A stretch of 64,000 bases of DNA from Pseudomonas lini (GCF_964063345.1 NZ_OZ061318.1:744001-808000), one strand, 5' to 3'. Shown: positions 46,574 to 55,837, numbered from the stretch's first letter. Program-made: numbers and translations. The notes: generated from the letters alone by a model not told the origin.

Positions 46574-46990
46574 ATGGCAAAGATCACAGTACTCGCCGGT
46601 GACTTCCCGCAGGGCGACGGGGAATATCACCTTGGAACCATCACCCTCAAAACGTCCCTCAAACCCCGGGTTGGAACCAGCTTCCCGGTCTCTGAATTTA
46701 AAGATCTAACCATTCAGAACACCGATTCCAATAAGAATATAAAGTCCGCCATAGGCTTGGGGCTCGCGGGTGCCATGTTGCTCGGTCCCGTTGGGGCCAT
46801 TGCCGGTTATCTACTCGCCGGAAAAAACACCGAGGTGACCTTTATGGCCACACTGAAGGACGGTGGAAAGCTGCTCGCGGCGACCGATAGTGACACCTAC
46901 CGGGATATCTCGGCACGCGCCCTGAAAAAATCCCGAGCCGGCCGCCGAAGCCCTCTTTCCAGTTCACTTAATAACGGATCCATTCATTGA
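46574..46990 (+). CDS. Hypothetical protein with glycine-rich membrane segment
   Basis: 138 residues of unknown function. The first half is a polar beta-rich part (MAKITVLAGDFPQGDGEYHL). A hydrophobic glycine-zipper-like hairpin follows (IGLGLAGAMLLGPVGAIAGYLLAG), then TEVTFMATLKDGGKLLAATD and a basic tail. Similar small proteins occur widely in Gammaproteobacteria without assigned roles. Its 3' end overlaps that of the convergent stress-protein gene by 7 bases. No signal peptide. Confidence 0.75.
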   Translation: MAKITVLAGDFPQGDGEYHLGTITLKTSLKPRVGTSFPVSEFKDLTIQNTDSNKNIKSAIGLGLAGAMLLGPVGAIAGYLLAGKNTEVTFMATLKDGGKLLAATDSDTYRDISARALKKSRAGRRSPLSSSLNNGSIH

Positions 46991-47886
46991 TCCGCTTGCC
47001 CGGCGACGGCGAGAATGTTGCAGGGTACCCGATACAAAACATGCTCCGTGGTACTGCCCACCCACTTCTCCAGCCCCTTGCGATGCGCATTGCCCATGAC
47101 TATCACGTCGGCCCTGTGATGCGCTGCAAAGTCGGCCAGTGCTTTACCTGGCGGCCCTGCAACGAAGTGTTGCCGTTCGGTGGGCACGCCGTAGCGATCG
47201 GCCAATGCGATGAATGCCTTGTGCAAAGATTTGCGCACGTCGCTGTTGAAGCCAGGCATCGTGACTGCACCCGCGCCCGCATCGGAGATATGCGTCTGCG
47301 ATAGATCGTAGGCATACAGCAGGTGCATTTCTGCATGGCATTGCGTTGCCAGGTCGTTTGCAGCCTGGATGATCAAATCGTTGATTCCAATGATCTGAGT
47401 CTCTGGGTGCGACGGATCGACTGCCGCCACGATCACCCGCGGAAGTGGGCAACTGACTTCGCTGACCAGATGGACAGGCACCGGACACTCGCGCAGTAGA
47501 TGCCAATCCAGAGGCGTGATGAAAACGCGTTTGAGCGCCGACTCATGCTGCACGTCCTTGATAACCAGATCCGCCTGCGTTGTTGCCACGTGCTGAAGGA
47601 TCTCTTGCAGAGCGTCGCGCGTGAAAAGCACCTCGGTACTCAAGTTGATTCCGCGCCCGCGAATTATATCGGCCTCATCCTTGAGCCATTTTTCGTTCTC
47701 TTGCTGACATGCTTCACGAAACCGTGCACTGGCGTGGATCAAACCCAAGATGTTGAAGTCTTCGATAAGCACCGTGATATGCAGCGCCGCGCCAGTCGCT
47801 TCGGCAATGGCGACGGCCCGCTGCAGCGCCGGCGTGTGACGCATGGTGGGACCGGCGATTAGAAAGAGTCGTTGATATTGGCTCAT
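46984..47886 (-). CDS. Universal stress protein, tandem (UspE type)
   Basis: 300 residues with two UspA domains. The first starts YQRLFLIAGPTMRHTPALQR; the second ends with the ATP-type motif ADVIVMGNAHRKGLEKWVGSTTEHVLYRVPCNILAV. This tandem form resembles UspE. It is expected to be cytoplasmic and induced by starvation or oxygen limitation. GGAGGTGTGAC precedes the ATG, a strong ribosome-binding site. Monocistronic. Confidence 0.92.
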   Translation of the reverse strand: MSQYQRLFLIAGPTMRHTPALQRAVAIAEATGAALHITVLIEDFNILGLIHASARFREACQQENEKWLKDEADIIRGRGINLSTEVLFTRDALQEILQHVATTQADLVIKDVQHESALKRVFITPLDWHLLRECPVPVHLVSEVSCPLPRVIVAAVDPSHPETQIIGINDLIIQAANDLATQCHAEMHLLYAYDLSQTHISDAGAGAVTMPGFNSDVRKSLHKAFIALADRYGVPTERQHFVAGPPGKALADFAAHHRADVIVMGNAHRKGLEKWVGSTTEHVLYRVPCNILAVAGQADQ

Positions 47887-48009
47887 GTCACACCTCCAAA
47901 CGTTCTGGGATATCTGCTAGCCCCCCAGCCTCTCGTCTGTCACACCGTCAGCGATCTGCTATCGCCTCAATGATCTGGATCGACACAATCAATATACGCC
48001 TGGATTCAA

Positions 48010-48087
48010 CTAACCAGCCAAGATGTAGCTCATCGTGCCCAATACGATGATCCACACCCCGGCGGCTAATTGATTGACGATGCGAAG
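48010..48087 (-). pseudogene. Membrane-protein tail remnant
   Basis: Directly after the protease stop, in the same frame, 25 codons read as a hydrophobic tail (NQLAAGVWIIVLGTMSYILA) ending at TAG 48010. No start codon or ribosome-binding site is seen. It may be the last helix of a deleted gene, or chance. Confidence 0.25.
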
Positions 48088-48753
48088 TTACTTCTTCGCG
48101 TACTTCGCGCCATGCGGATCGTTAAGTTTCACCTGCATCAACGCCCATTCACGCTGAATGATCGAGTAAGGGATAAAGATGCTGACTCTCTCAGCCCCCT
48201 TCAATCCGGGGTGAAAACTAACATCGTGGAGTGTGGTGGAGAAAAAACCGACATTGATACCGACAATGCTGCCGTCATTGCCGATGACGGGACCACCCGA
48301 CATCCCCTTGATCATCGGGGCATCATGGATGGCATAGCGTTCGCCGCTGCCTTCCTCGCTATTGATGAAAGGCGCCGGGTACACTTTGCCTTGCCCGGTG
48401 ACAGTCGTCATGTAGGGGCTCGCCCCCACGGCAGTGATGTGTTCACCCACACGCGGTGCGCGCCAAGACGGGTAGCGGCCGTCGGCCTTGTGCTGGATGA
48501 AAACAAGGTCGCAGCCTGTGCTGCAGCTGTATTCCACGTGGCGGATGAGGGGGGTGTGGCGGGTGGTGACGGCATAGTCTTCGTTCCATTGCACGGCCGA
48601 GGCCATGTACAGATAGGGCAAGGGAAAGCCCGAGAAGACGGAAAAGTATGAATCATTGGCAGGCCCCGACAAGTCGGGTTTTACCATACCGTTGCATCCT
48701 GCAAGAACAGCTCCTGTTAAAAAGTAGGTCATGATTTTAATCATGATAATCAC
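48088..48753 (-). CDS. Trypsin-like serine protease lipoprotein
   Basis: 221 residues with a lipoprotein signal (MTYFLTGAVLAGC, lipobox LAG/C). The mature part has a chymotrypsin-fold triad: His66 in TTRHTP, Asp82 in CDLVFIQ and Ser152 in GMSGGPVIGNDG. An IVGINVGF strand follows the Ser, as in HtrA/S1C proteases, but there is no PDZ domain. It is probably anchored in the periplasm. Start is GTG 48753 or ATG 48744; neither has a strong ribosome-binding site. The 271 bases upstream hold no recognisable gene. Confidence 0.8.
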   Translation of the reverse strand: MIIMIKIMTYFLTGAVLAGCNGMVKPDLSGPANDSYFSVFSGFPLPYLYMASAVQWNEDYAVTTRHTPLIRHVEYSCSTGCDLVFIQHKADGRYPSWRAPRVGEHITAVGASPYMTTVTGQGKVYPAPFINSEEGSGERYAIHDAPMIKGMSGGPVIGNDGSIVGINVGFFSTTLHDVSFHPGLKGAERVSIFIPYSIIQREWALMQVKLNDPHGAKYAKK

Positions 48754-49024
48754 CGACTTATAAGAGGATTCGATTTTTATTGTGGCGAAACTTTTAGTTG
48801 TCAGGTTCTTGTAGTTTTCCTTGCAGCGGCCGGGTGCGTTTATTTATGGCTGAAGCTGTAACAAATGCGTACAAATAAATTGTGCTAAGACCAATTGCTT
48901 TTCGATACATACAACAAACTTCAACCATTTGACGCCTGAAAAATGGCACGCGCATGAATAACCTACTAGAAATCAAACTTTCATAGTTTAAGTAAAGCGC
49001 GTGAAACAGCCGCTTTCAGGGCAT

Positions 49025-50245
49025 TTAACGCACTTCGGCATGCCTTGGTAACGCCACGGAGATCAATGCCGCGAAAATAACAAACAGGCTGGATATCCAT
49101 AGACACGCCTCCAGCCCGAAAGCCTGATAAACCCAGCCGGAGAGCACGGTGCCGATCAGCCGGCCCATGGCGTTGGACATGTAGTAGAAACCCACGTCCA
49201 GCGACACGCCGTCTTCCTTGGCATAGGACACGATCAGATAGCTGTGCAGCGAGGAGTTCACCGCGAACAGCGCGCCAAAGACCATTAAGCCGCCCAATAA
49301 CACCACCTGTTGCGATAACCCGGTGTTCAGCCCCAGCGCGATTGCCGCGGGCAGGCCTGCCAGAGCAAGCGCCCATAGAAACGCAGCCCGGCCATCAGGA
49401 ACATGCCCTCGTTGCTTGCCAGTAATGCGCGGCGCGAACGACTGCACGATGCCGTAGCCGATCACCCAGGCCGCCAGAAACCCGCCGACCTTCCAGAAGT
49501 CCCAGCCAAAGACGCTGCTCAGGTACACCGGCAACGCCACGACAAACCAGACATCGCGAGCACCGAACAGAAACATCCGCGCCGCTGACAGAATGTTGAT
49601 GGCCCGGCTCTTGGACAGGATGTCGCGAAACCTGGGCTTGGCTTTGGCCTTGCCCAGATCCTTTTTTAACAGAATCAAGCTGCTGACCCAGATCAGCGCC
49701 AGAACACCCGCCATGGCCAGCAGTGCTCCCTTGAACCCGATCAGGGCAAGTAATGCCCCACCGAGAAAGAAACCGACACCCTTGAGTGCGTTCTTCGAGC
49801 CGGTGAGGATGGCTATCCATTGGTAAAGCTTGCCCTGCTGCCCATCGGGCACTAACAGCTTGATCGAGCTTTTGGCGCTCATTTTGTTCAGGTCTTTGGC
49901 AATCCCCGACAACGCCTGCGCGCCCATCACCCAAGGAATCGTCAGCCAGGCCACTGGCACCGTCAGCATCAACAGCGCCACAACCTGCATCCCCAGCCCG
50001 ATGTTCATGGTCCGGTTCAAGCCCAGTCGAGCACCAAGATAACCGCCCACCAGGTTGGTGATAACACCAAACAGTTCGTAGAACAGAAACAACGCCGCGA
50101 TTTGCAGCGGGCTGTAGCCCTGCGCGTGAAAGTGCAGCACCACCAACATGCGCAAAGCACCGTCGGTGAGGGTGAAGGCCCAGTAATTGCCCGTCACGAG
50201 CAGGTACTGCCGCACTGACGGAGCGAGGGCTGACAACGCTTTCAT
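49025..50245 (-). CDS. arsJ: Organoarsenical efflux MFS transporter ArsJ
   Basis: 406 residues with about twelve transmembrane helices, MFS type. The family start RQYLLVTGNYWAFTLTDGAL and the position directly after arsR and a GAPDH gene identify it as ArsJ. In known systems the GAPDH forms 1-arseno-3-phosphoglycerate from arsenate and ArsJ exports it, giving arsenate resistance without reduction. It begins 9 bases after the GAPDH stop; last gene of the operon. Confidence 0.92.
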   Translation of the reverse strand: MKALSALAPSVRQYLLVTGNYWAFTLTDGALRMLVVLHFHAQGYSPLQIAALFLFYELFGVITNLVGGYLGARLGLNRTMNIGLGMQVVALLMLTVPVAWLTIPWVMGAQALSGIAKDLNKMSAKSSIKLLVPDGQQGKLYQWIAILTGSKNALKGVGFFLGGALLALIGFKGALLAMAGVLALIWVSSLILLKKDLGKAKAKPRFRDILSKSRAINILSAARMFLFGARDVWFVVALPVYLSSVFGWDFWKVGGFLAAWVIGYGIVQSFAPRITGKQRGHVPDGRAAFLWALALAGLPAAIALGLNTGLSQQVVLLGGLMVFGALFAVNSSLHSYLIVSYAKEDGVSLDVGFYYMSNAMGRLIGTVLSGWVYQAFGLEACLWISSLFVIFAALISVALPRHAEVR

Positions 50246-50254
50246 TACCGCTCC

Positions 50255-51259
50255 TTAAACCGCCAGGCCGACCATTCTGGCCAGTTCGACGGTGCGGTTC
50301 GCGTAACCCCATTCATTGTCGTACCAAGCATAGAGTTTGACCTGGGTGCCGTTGATGACCATCGTGGACAGCGCATCGATGATCGATGAACGCGGGTCGG
50401 TGCGGTAGTCGATGGACACCAACGGACGCTCCTCGAAACCGAGGATGTCTTTCAGTTCATTCTCGGAGGCGTCCTTGAGGAACTGATTCACTTCTTCAAC
50501 CGTGGTGACGCGCTCGACTTCAAAGACACAATCGGTCAGCGAAGCGTTGGCCAACGGTACGCGCACGGCATGGCCATTCAGACGCCCGCGCAGTTCCGGG
50601 AAGATTTCGGCAATGGCGGTGGCCGAGCCGGTGCTGGTCGGGATCAAACTCATGCCCGAAGCTCGCGCTCGACGCAGATCCTTGTGGGGTTGGTCGAGGA
50701 TGCTTTGAGTGTTGGTCAGGTCGTGGATGGTGGTAATCGAGCCGTGGCGAATGCCCAGCTTTTCATGAATCACTTTGACCACTGGAGCGAGGCAATTGGT
50801 GGTGCACGACGCAGCGGTGACGATGCGATGTTCCGCCGGGTTGAACAGCTGATGGTTGACGCCCATGACGATGTTCAGCGCGCCCTGCTCCTTCACCGGC
50901 GCACTGACCACCACACGTTTAACGCCCTGATCGAGGTAAGCCTGAAGCACCGCGACGGTCTTCATCTTGCCGCTGGCTTCAATCACCAGATCGCAGCCCG
51001 ACCAATCAGTGTCGGCAATCGCCTTGTTGGCAGTGACTTTGATTCGTTTGCCGTCGATGACGATGCTGTCGCCCTCGGAGTCGGCCTGGTAACTCCAACG
51101 GCCATGCACCGAGTCGAAGTTCAGCAGATGCGCATGCGTGGCTGCGTCGCCTGCTGGATCGTTGATCTGCACGAACTCGAATTCTGGCCAGCTCCAGGCT
51201 GCGCGCAGAGCCAGACGACCGATGCGGCCAAAACCATTGATGCCCACTTTGATAGTCAT
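50255..51259 (-). CDS. Glyceraldehyde-3-phosphate dehydrogenase, ars-operon type
   Basis: 334 residues, complete type-I GAPDH. NAD-binding [15 protein letters not shown] is at the N-terminus; the catalytic Cys152 is in [11 protein letters not shown]; the C-terminus has [19 protein letters not shown]. Between arsR and arsJ it is expected to use arsenate in place of phosphate to make the exported 1-arseno-3-phosphoglycerate. It is likely distinct from the housekeeping GAPDH. It starts 24 bases after the arsR stop. Confidence 0.94.
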   Translation of the reverse strand: MTIKVGINGFGRIGRLALRAAWSWPEFEFVQINDPAGDAATHAHLLNFDSVHGRWSYQADSEGDSIVIDGKRIKVTANKAIADTDWSGCDLVIEASGKMKTVAVLQAYLDQGVKRVVVSAPVKEQGALNIVMGVNHQLFNPAEHRIVTAASCTTNCLAPVVKVIHEKLGIRHGSITTIHDLTNTQSILDQPHKDLRRARASGMSLIPTSTGSATAIAEIFPELRGRLNGHAVRVPLANASLTDCVFEVERVTTVEEVNQFLKDASENELKDILGFEERPLVSIDYRTDPRSSIIDALSTMVINGTQVKLYAWYDNEWGYANRTVELARMVGLAV

Positions 51260-51283
51260 TTTGTTGTGCTCTGTCTTTGTTGT

Positions 51284-51649
51284 TCATCGAACCGGGCAGC
51301 AGGCCGCTGCCCGTTCAGGACGGTCACCCATTTCTTCAAGGCGCTTGGCATCCGGGTCCAACCAATGCCCGTTGGATTCGAGCACCACGGTCAGCACCTG
51401 ATGCACCCAGCCCGGAAGATTGGGGTGCAGTCGGTAGTAAACCCATTGGCCCTGCCGACGGTCCGAGAGCAATCCGCATGTGCGCAACTGTGCCAGGTGC
51501 CTGGAGACTTTGGGCTGGCTCTCATTCAATGCACAGGTCAGTTCGCAGACGCACAGCTCTCCCTCCCGGGCGATGAGCAGCATCATGCGGACCCGGTTGT
51601 CGTCAGCCAGGCATTTGAAAACGGTGGTCGGCGTCAGTTGGTCAGCCAT
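51284..51649 (-). CDS. arsR: ArsR-family arsenic-responsive repressor
   Basis: 121 residues with a winged helix (FKCLADDNRVRMMLLIAREG, QPKVSRHLAQLRTCGLLSDR). The ELCVCEL motif (Cys33, Cys35) at the start of the recognition region is the classical As(III) site; Cys39 is nearby, and a Cys pair near the C-terminus (AACCPVR) could contribute. It should repress the operon until As(III) binds. It is the first gene of arsR-GAPDH-arsJ. Confidence 0.93.
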   Translation of the reverse strand: MADQLTPTTVFKCLADDNRVRMMLLIAREGELCVCELTCALNESQPKVSRHLAQLRTCGLLSDRRQGQWVYYRLHPNLPGWVHQVLTVVLESNGHWLDPDAKRLEEMGDRPERAAACCPVR

Positions 51650-51694
51650 TGGGTTTCTCAGCGTTGGGTGTTCACGGATCTAAGGTGAATACAG

Positions 51695-51734
51695 GTATAT
51701 GCGCTTTTCCGAATATACGTTTTCTCGCATATAC
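51695..51734. promoter_or_regulatory. Putative ArsR operator region
   Basis: A 9-base inverted repeat GTATATGCG (51695-51703) and CGCATATAC (51726-51734), with a third related GAATATACG between them, 46-85 bases upstream of the arsR start. Position and symmetry suggest the autoregulatory site. Inferred. Confidence 0.55.
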
Positions 51735-51762
51735 GGGTCAACGGCGAATGTGCCCCGGATAA

Positions 51763-51936
51763 CCAAGTGGTTATGCCCGCTTACACCACACCACCGTGGA
51801 CGCGGCGTTGCTCTACAACTTGCCGAAATGGGACATGGCGCTACGTTTGCGTAACATCTTCGACAAGGACTATTACGCCTCGGCCCATGGCTCGGTGGAC
51901 CTGATCCCCCCGGAGCACCACGAACTCTGGAGTTGA
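51763..51936 (+). pseudogene. 3' fragment of a TonB-dependent siderophore receptor
   Basis: 58 codons in one frame up to TGA 51936 encode the end of a TonB-dependent receptor barrel: VDAALLYNLPKWDMALRLRN, then IFDKDYYASAHGSV, a very typical penultimate-strand motif. The last strand is altered (ends EHHELWS rather than an aromatic end) and everything upstream is missing, replaced by the ars promoter. It is a relic left when the ars operon or a deletion came in. Confidence 0.75.
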
Positions 51937-51969
51937 GCACCAACTATCGGTTCTGAGTCATGCCTACCT

Positions 51970-52084
51970 TTGTGGCGAGCGAGCTTGCTCGCGCTGGGCT
52001 GCGTAGCGGCCCCAAAAATCTGACAACAATCGTCGATTTTTGTGAGTGCTACGCACTCAAGCGGGAGCAAGCTCCCTCGCCACA
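51970..52084. repeat. REP/BIME-like element
   Basis: Two facing palindromic units: TGTGGCGAGCGAGCTTGCTC at the left end and GGGAGCAAGCTCCCTCGCCA at the right, around a variable core that contains the short inverted pair GTGCTACGCAC. Related to the element at 63738. Confidence 0.85.
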
Positions 52085-52222
52085 GGTGTCTGTGACTCAA
52101 GACTCTCTTCAGTGAATAGCAACATCGTGACAGCGATCAAAAGCTCAACTACCCTTCAGCGCGCGAGACTGATTGAGAATCTCTCGCGTTGTCGGACAAC
52201 AACAATATTTCGAGGAAAACCC

Positions 52223-52486
52223 ATGCGTAAACTTCTGTTGCTCTCCCTTCTTGCCGCCTCCCCCCTGGCTTTCGCCGGGACTCAATGCACCACAACCGAC
52301 AAAGCTCAATGGCAAGACCAGGCCAAGTTTCAAGAAGACCTGAAGGCCAAGGGCTACAACATCAAGAAGTTCAAAGTCACGAGCGGCAATTGCTACGAGA
52401 TCTACGGCTGGGACAAAGACAAGCGCAAAGTCGAGATCTACTTTGATCCGGTCACCGGCAAGGTCGTGAAAGAAGAAATCGAATAA
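52223..52486 (+). CDS. Periplasmic PepSY-domain protein
   Basis: 87 residues from ATG 52223 with a signal peptide (MRKLLLLSLLAASPLAFA). The mature part is a single PepSY domain (KFQEDLKAKGYNIKKFKVT, CYEIYGWDKDKRKVEIYFDP, GKVVKEEIE) with two Cys. It lies 7 bases before a cytochrome b561 gene; this pair is common and may serve electron transfer or a sensory role. An open frame upstream from 52046 reads through REP sequence and is not used. Confidence 0.88.
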   Translation: MRKLLLLSLLAASPLAFAGTQCTTTDKAQWQDQAKFQEDLKAKGYNIKKFKVTSGNCYEIYGWDKDKRKVEIYFDPVTGKVVKEEIE

Positions 52487-52493
52487 GCCCCCT

Positions 52494-53021
52494 GTGAAAG
52501 CTGAAACCCTGCGCCTCTGGGACCCTCTCGTACGCGTTTGTCATTGGTCCCTGGCGGTTGTCTTCATCAGCGACTACTTCCTCAACGAGGAAGGAGACGG
52601 CTGGCATCGCTGGCTCGGCTATTACGCCGTGGCTGTCGTGCTGGTGCGTGTGGTGTGGGGGTTCATCGGCCCGCCATCGGCGCGTTGGTCAGACTTCTGG
52701 CCGACCCCGACCCGGGTCGTTCAGCATGGCCGGGCGCTGTTTTCCGGCAAGGGCTATCACCGCATGGGGCACTCGCCCATCGGAGCACTGGTGATGGTCC
52801 TCATGCTGCTGTTGATGACCGGCCTCGGTATCAGCGGTTTTTTGATGGAAGAAGTGGACTATTTCTGGGGCGAAGACTGGCTACGTGATGTGCATGAGGT
52901 TATGGCCAACGTGCTGCTCGCGCTGGTTTGCGTGCATATCGTCGCGGCGCTGGTGGAAAGCCTGCGCTTGCGTGAAAACCTGCCTCTGTCGATGATCACG
53001 GGCCATCGTCGCAAGCGCTAA
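52494..53021 (+). CDS. Cytochrome b561 family protein
   Basis: 175 residues from GTG 52494 with four hydrophobic helices. Candidate haem ligands are His17 (RVCHWSLAV), His38 (GWHRWLGYY), and two His near the end (DVHEVMANV, VCVHIVAAL). It is an inner-membrane di-haem b-type cytochrome. With the coupled PepSY protein it probably moves electrons between quinol and a periplasmic acceptor; acceptor unknown. Followed by a convergent transporter gene. Confidence 0.9.
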   Translation: MKAETLRLWDPLVRVCHWSLAVVFISDYFLNEEGDGWHRWLGYYAVAVVLVRVVWGFIGPPSARWSDFWPTPTRVVQHGRALFSGKGYHRMGHSPIGALVMVLMLLLMTGLGISGFLMEEVDYFWGEDWLRDVHEVMANVLLALVCVHIVAALVESLRLRENLPLSMITGHRRKR

Positions 53022-53087
53022 CGCTCAAGCATGTCCCCGCCACGAAGGTTCTTGCCCTCTCCCCCACGGGAAAGGGCATGTCCAACC

Positions 53088-54764
53088 TTATGTGTGATGA
53101 ATTTCCCGATCCTTGGTTTCCGGCAGGAAGAACGTGCCAAGTATGGCCGTCATCACCGCGATGACGATGGGGTACCACAGCCCGTAGTAGATATCCCCCG
53201 TGGCCGCGACCATGGCGAATGCCACCGTGGGCAGAAAGCCGCCGAACCAGCCATTGCCGATGTGATACGGCAGCGACATCGAGGTGTAGCGAATGCGCGC
53301 CGGGAAGAGTTCCACCAGCCAGGCGGCGATCGGGCCGTAGACCATGGTGACGTAGATCACCAGGATGGTCAGGAGCAACAACACCATCGGGTAATTGGTC
53401 TTGGCCGGGTCGGCCTTCTCGGGGTAACCGGCCTCCTTGAGGGCGGTGCCGAGGGTAGCAACGAAGGCGTCGTTACGGGCCTTGAAGTCGGCGGCCGGCA
53501 TACCGGTACCCTCGAAGCTCGGGATCACCTTATCGCCGATGCGCACTTGCGCTACAGCGCCCGGTTCGGCCTTTTCGTTTTTGTAGGGAATAGCCTTCTT
53601 CGCCAGCAGGGTCTTGGCAAGGTCGCAGGAGCTGGTGAATTTGGCCTTGCCCACCGGGTCGAACTGGAACGAGCACTTACTCTGATCGGCGATCACCGTG
53701 ACCGGGTTCTTCTCCTGCGCAGCGAATACGTCGGGATTACCGTATTGGGTCAACGCATGGAAAATCGGGAAGTAGGTCAGCGCCGCGATAATGCAACCGG
53801 CCATGATGATCCCTTTGCGGCCGATGCGGTCGGACAGGCTGCCGAATATGACGAAGAACGGTGTGCCTATCAGCAGCGAGCCGGCAATCAACAGGTTGGC
53901 AGTCTGCGGGTCGATCTTCAACGTCTGCAGCAGGAAGAACAGCGCATAGAACTGCCCGGTGTACCAGACCACCGCCTGGCCGGCAGTGCCGCCAAGCAAT
54001 GCCATGATCACTATCTTGAGGTTTTCCCAGCGGGCGAAGGATTCGGTCAGCGGCGCCTTGGACGACTTGCCTTCTTCCTTCATCTTCAAGAACACCGGTG
54101 ACTCGCTGAGTTGCAAGCGGATGTACACCGAGACGATCAGCAGCAGGATCGACAGCAGGAACGGAATCCGCCAGCCCCAGGCCTCGAAGGCTTCGGTGCC
54201 GAGGATGGTTCGGCAGGCGAGGATCACCAGCAGCGAAAGGAACAGGCCGAGGGTCGCGGTGGTCTGGATCCACGAGGTGAAGTAACCACGCTTGCCTTTG
54301 GGCGCATGTTCGGCCACGTAGGTCGCCGCACCGCCGTACTCACCGCCCAGAGCCAAGCCTTGCAACAGGCGCAAGCTGATCAGAATGATCGGCGCCGCCA
54401 CGCCGATGGTCGCATAGCCGGGCAAAAAGCCCACGACGGCGGTGGAGATACCCATGATGACAATGGTGATGAGGAACGTGTGCTTGCGCCCGATCATGTC
54501 GCCCAGTCGGCCGAACACAATGGCGCCGAAGGGACGTACAGCGAAGCCGGCGGCGAACGCGAGCAGTGCGAAGATGAAGGACGTTGTCTCATTGACGCCG
54601 GCGAAGAAGTGCTTGGCGATGATCGCGGCGAGGGAGCCGTAAAGGTAGAAGTCGTACCACTCGAACACGGTGCCCAGGGACGAGGCGAAAATGACCTTGC
54701 GCTCCTCCTTGGTGATCCCGTGGTGGGGCGCGCTGCCAGTGGAGGTGTTGTCGATTGCGGCCAT
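53088..54764 (-). CDS. MHS-family metabolite:H+ symporter
   Basis: 558 residues, MFS type, MHS (ProP/KgtP-like) subfamily. Signatures are ASSLGTVFEWYDFYLYGSL at the first helix, RPFGAIVFGRLGDMIGRKHT between helices 2 and 3 and LFPARIRYTSMSLPYHIGNG near the C-terminus. About 110 residues between helices in the second half (from about NPDVFAAQEKNP to PAKTNYP) form a soluble insert containing two Cys, which makes the protein longer than usual. It lies next to the hydroxyproline genes but on the other strand, so it may import hydroxyproline or a related compound (inferred). Confidence 0.9.
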   Translation of the reverse strand: MAAIDNTSTGSAPHHGITKEERKVIFASSLGTVFEWYDFYLYGSLAAIIAKHFFAGVNETTSFIFALLAFAAGFAVRPFGAIVFGRLGDMIGRKHTFLITIVIMGISTAVVGFLPGYATIGVAAPIILISLRLLQGLALGGEYGGAATYVAEHAPKGKRGYFTSWIQTTATLGLFLSLLVILACRTILGTEAFEAWGWRIPFLLSILLLIVSVYIRLQLSESPVFLKMKEEGKSSKAPLTESFARWENLKIVIMALLGGTAGQAVVWYTGQFYALFFLLQTLKIDPQTANLLIAGSLLIGTPFFVIFGSLSDRIGRKGIIMAGCIIAALTYFPIFHALTQYGNPDVFAAQEKNPVTVIADQSKCSFQFDPVGKAKFTSSCDLAKTLLAKKAIPYKNEKAEPGAVAQVRIGDKVIPSFEGTGMPAADFKARNDAFVATLGTALKEAGYPEKADPAKTNYPMVLLLLTILVIYVTMVYGPIAAWLVELFPARIRYTSMSLPYHIGNGWFGGFLPTVAFAMVAATGDIYYGLWYPIVIAVMTAILGTFFLPETKDREIHHT

Positions 54765-55127
54765 GAGTCTTCTCCGTCTTGCTCTTGTTGTAGGCCGGAG
54801 TACCCCACTCTCTTTTTACCGCACCCAGGCCCTAGGGCTATGTCATCGGATTACGGATTGCGCAAAGCATGCAAACAGGCTGACGGCCTCGCATCGCTGC
54901 AAGGTTTCTTGAAGCATAATCGGCTTCACGCAGATATCCACTCGGCCATCCCGCTCAATCCCGGGCTGACGGGCTGTCGAATGACTACTCAGGCCTGTGA
55001 GATCTCACGTGAAGCGTCTGGGTAGCGCCCCGCCGATGCCTATTCTTCGGGGCGGCCATCGCCTGGAACTTCGCAGCGAAAGAATTTCGTATACCCTATC
55101 GCCATCTCACTCCAAACGACCGCTGCC
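54765..55127. other. Divergent intergenic region
   Basis: 363 bases between the MHS transporter and the GntR regulator. It should hold both promoters and a GntR operator, but I found no clear palindrome of the TGGTnnACCA type. No gene recognised. Confidence 0.4.
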
Positions 55128-55799
55128 GTGAACCTACCCAAACTCAACGCTCCCGACCTTGGCAACACACCTTCGACCTCGGAAATCATCACCCGTCATC
55201 TGCGGGATGCGATCGTCGCCGGGCATTTCGCCGAAGATGAGCCGATTCGCCAGGACGACATTGCCCGCCAGTTCAACGTCAGCAAGATTCCGGTGCGCGA
55301 GGCCCTCAAGCGGTTGGAGGCCGAAGGGCTGGTGATGTTCCAGCGCAATCGCGGGGCGATGGTCACGCGGGTGTCCGATGCCGAGCTGGCGCAGATGTTC
55401 GAAGTGCGGATGTTGCTCGAGGACAAAATACTGCGCCTGGCCATTCCCAACATGACCGAAGAAACCTTCGCCCGTGCCGAGCGTATCTGTCAGGAATTCA
55501 TTGGCGAGGACGATGTGGGCCGCTGGGCCGAGCTCAATTGGGAGCTGCACGCTTGCCTTTACGAGCCGGCGCAACGGCCGTTTCTGGTCAGCCTGATTCG
55601 TTCGGTCAATGACAAACTGGAGCGCTACCTGCGCATGCAGATGAGCCTTTCGGCCGGCAAGGAGCGGGCTGATCACGAGCACCGTGAAATCCTCGCGGCC
55701 TGTCGTGCCGGGGATGTGGATCTGGCGGTGAAGCTGCTGGACGAGCACATTGCCGGGGTCTGCAAGACCCTGTTCGAGCACCTGCCTCACGCTCACTGA
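55128..55799 (+). CDS. GntR-family (FadR/FCD) regulator
   Basis: 223 residues starting at GTG 55128. The winged helix is PIRQDDIARQFNVSKIPVRE followed by ALKRLEAEGLV; the C-terminal FCD effector domain has the usual metal-site His residues (ELHACLY, DHEHREI, DEHIAG). It probably controls the hydroxyproline genes that follow and the divergent transporter, with a catabolic intermediate as signal. A hairpin follows its stop. Confidence 0.92.
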   Translation: MNLPKLNAPDLGNTPSTSEIITRHLRDAIVAGHFAEDEPIRQDDIARQFNVSKIPVREALKRLEAEGLVMFQRNRGAMVTRVSDAELAQMFEVRMLLEDKILRLAIPNMTEETFARAERICQEFIGEDDVGRWAELNWELHACLYEPAQRPFLVSLIRSVNDKLERYLRMQMSLSAGKERADHEHREILAACRAGDVDLAVKLLDEHIAGVCKTLFEHLPHAH

Positions 55800-55811
55800 C
55801 CCTTCAGGACG

Positions 55812-55837
55812 CTGTGCCGATTTCGTCATCGGCACAG
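55812..55837 (+). terminator. Hairpin after the gntR gene
   Basis: Stem CTGTGCCGAT/ATCGGCACAG with loop TTCGTC, 13 bases past the stop, without a T-run. May separate the regulator from the catabolic operon. Confidence 0.6.

Noticed and set aside
54111..55025. 304-codon plus-strand frame opposite the MHS transporter
   Set aside because: Antisense of a strongly supported gene; the part beyond it has no family features.
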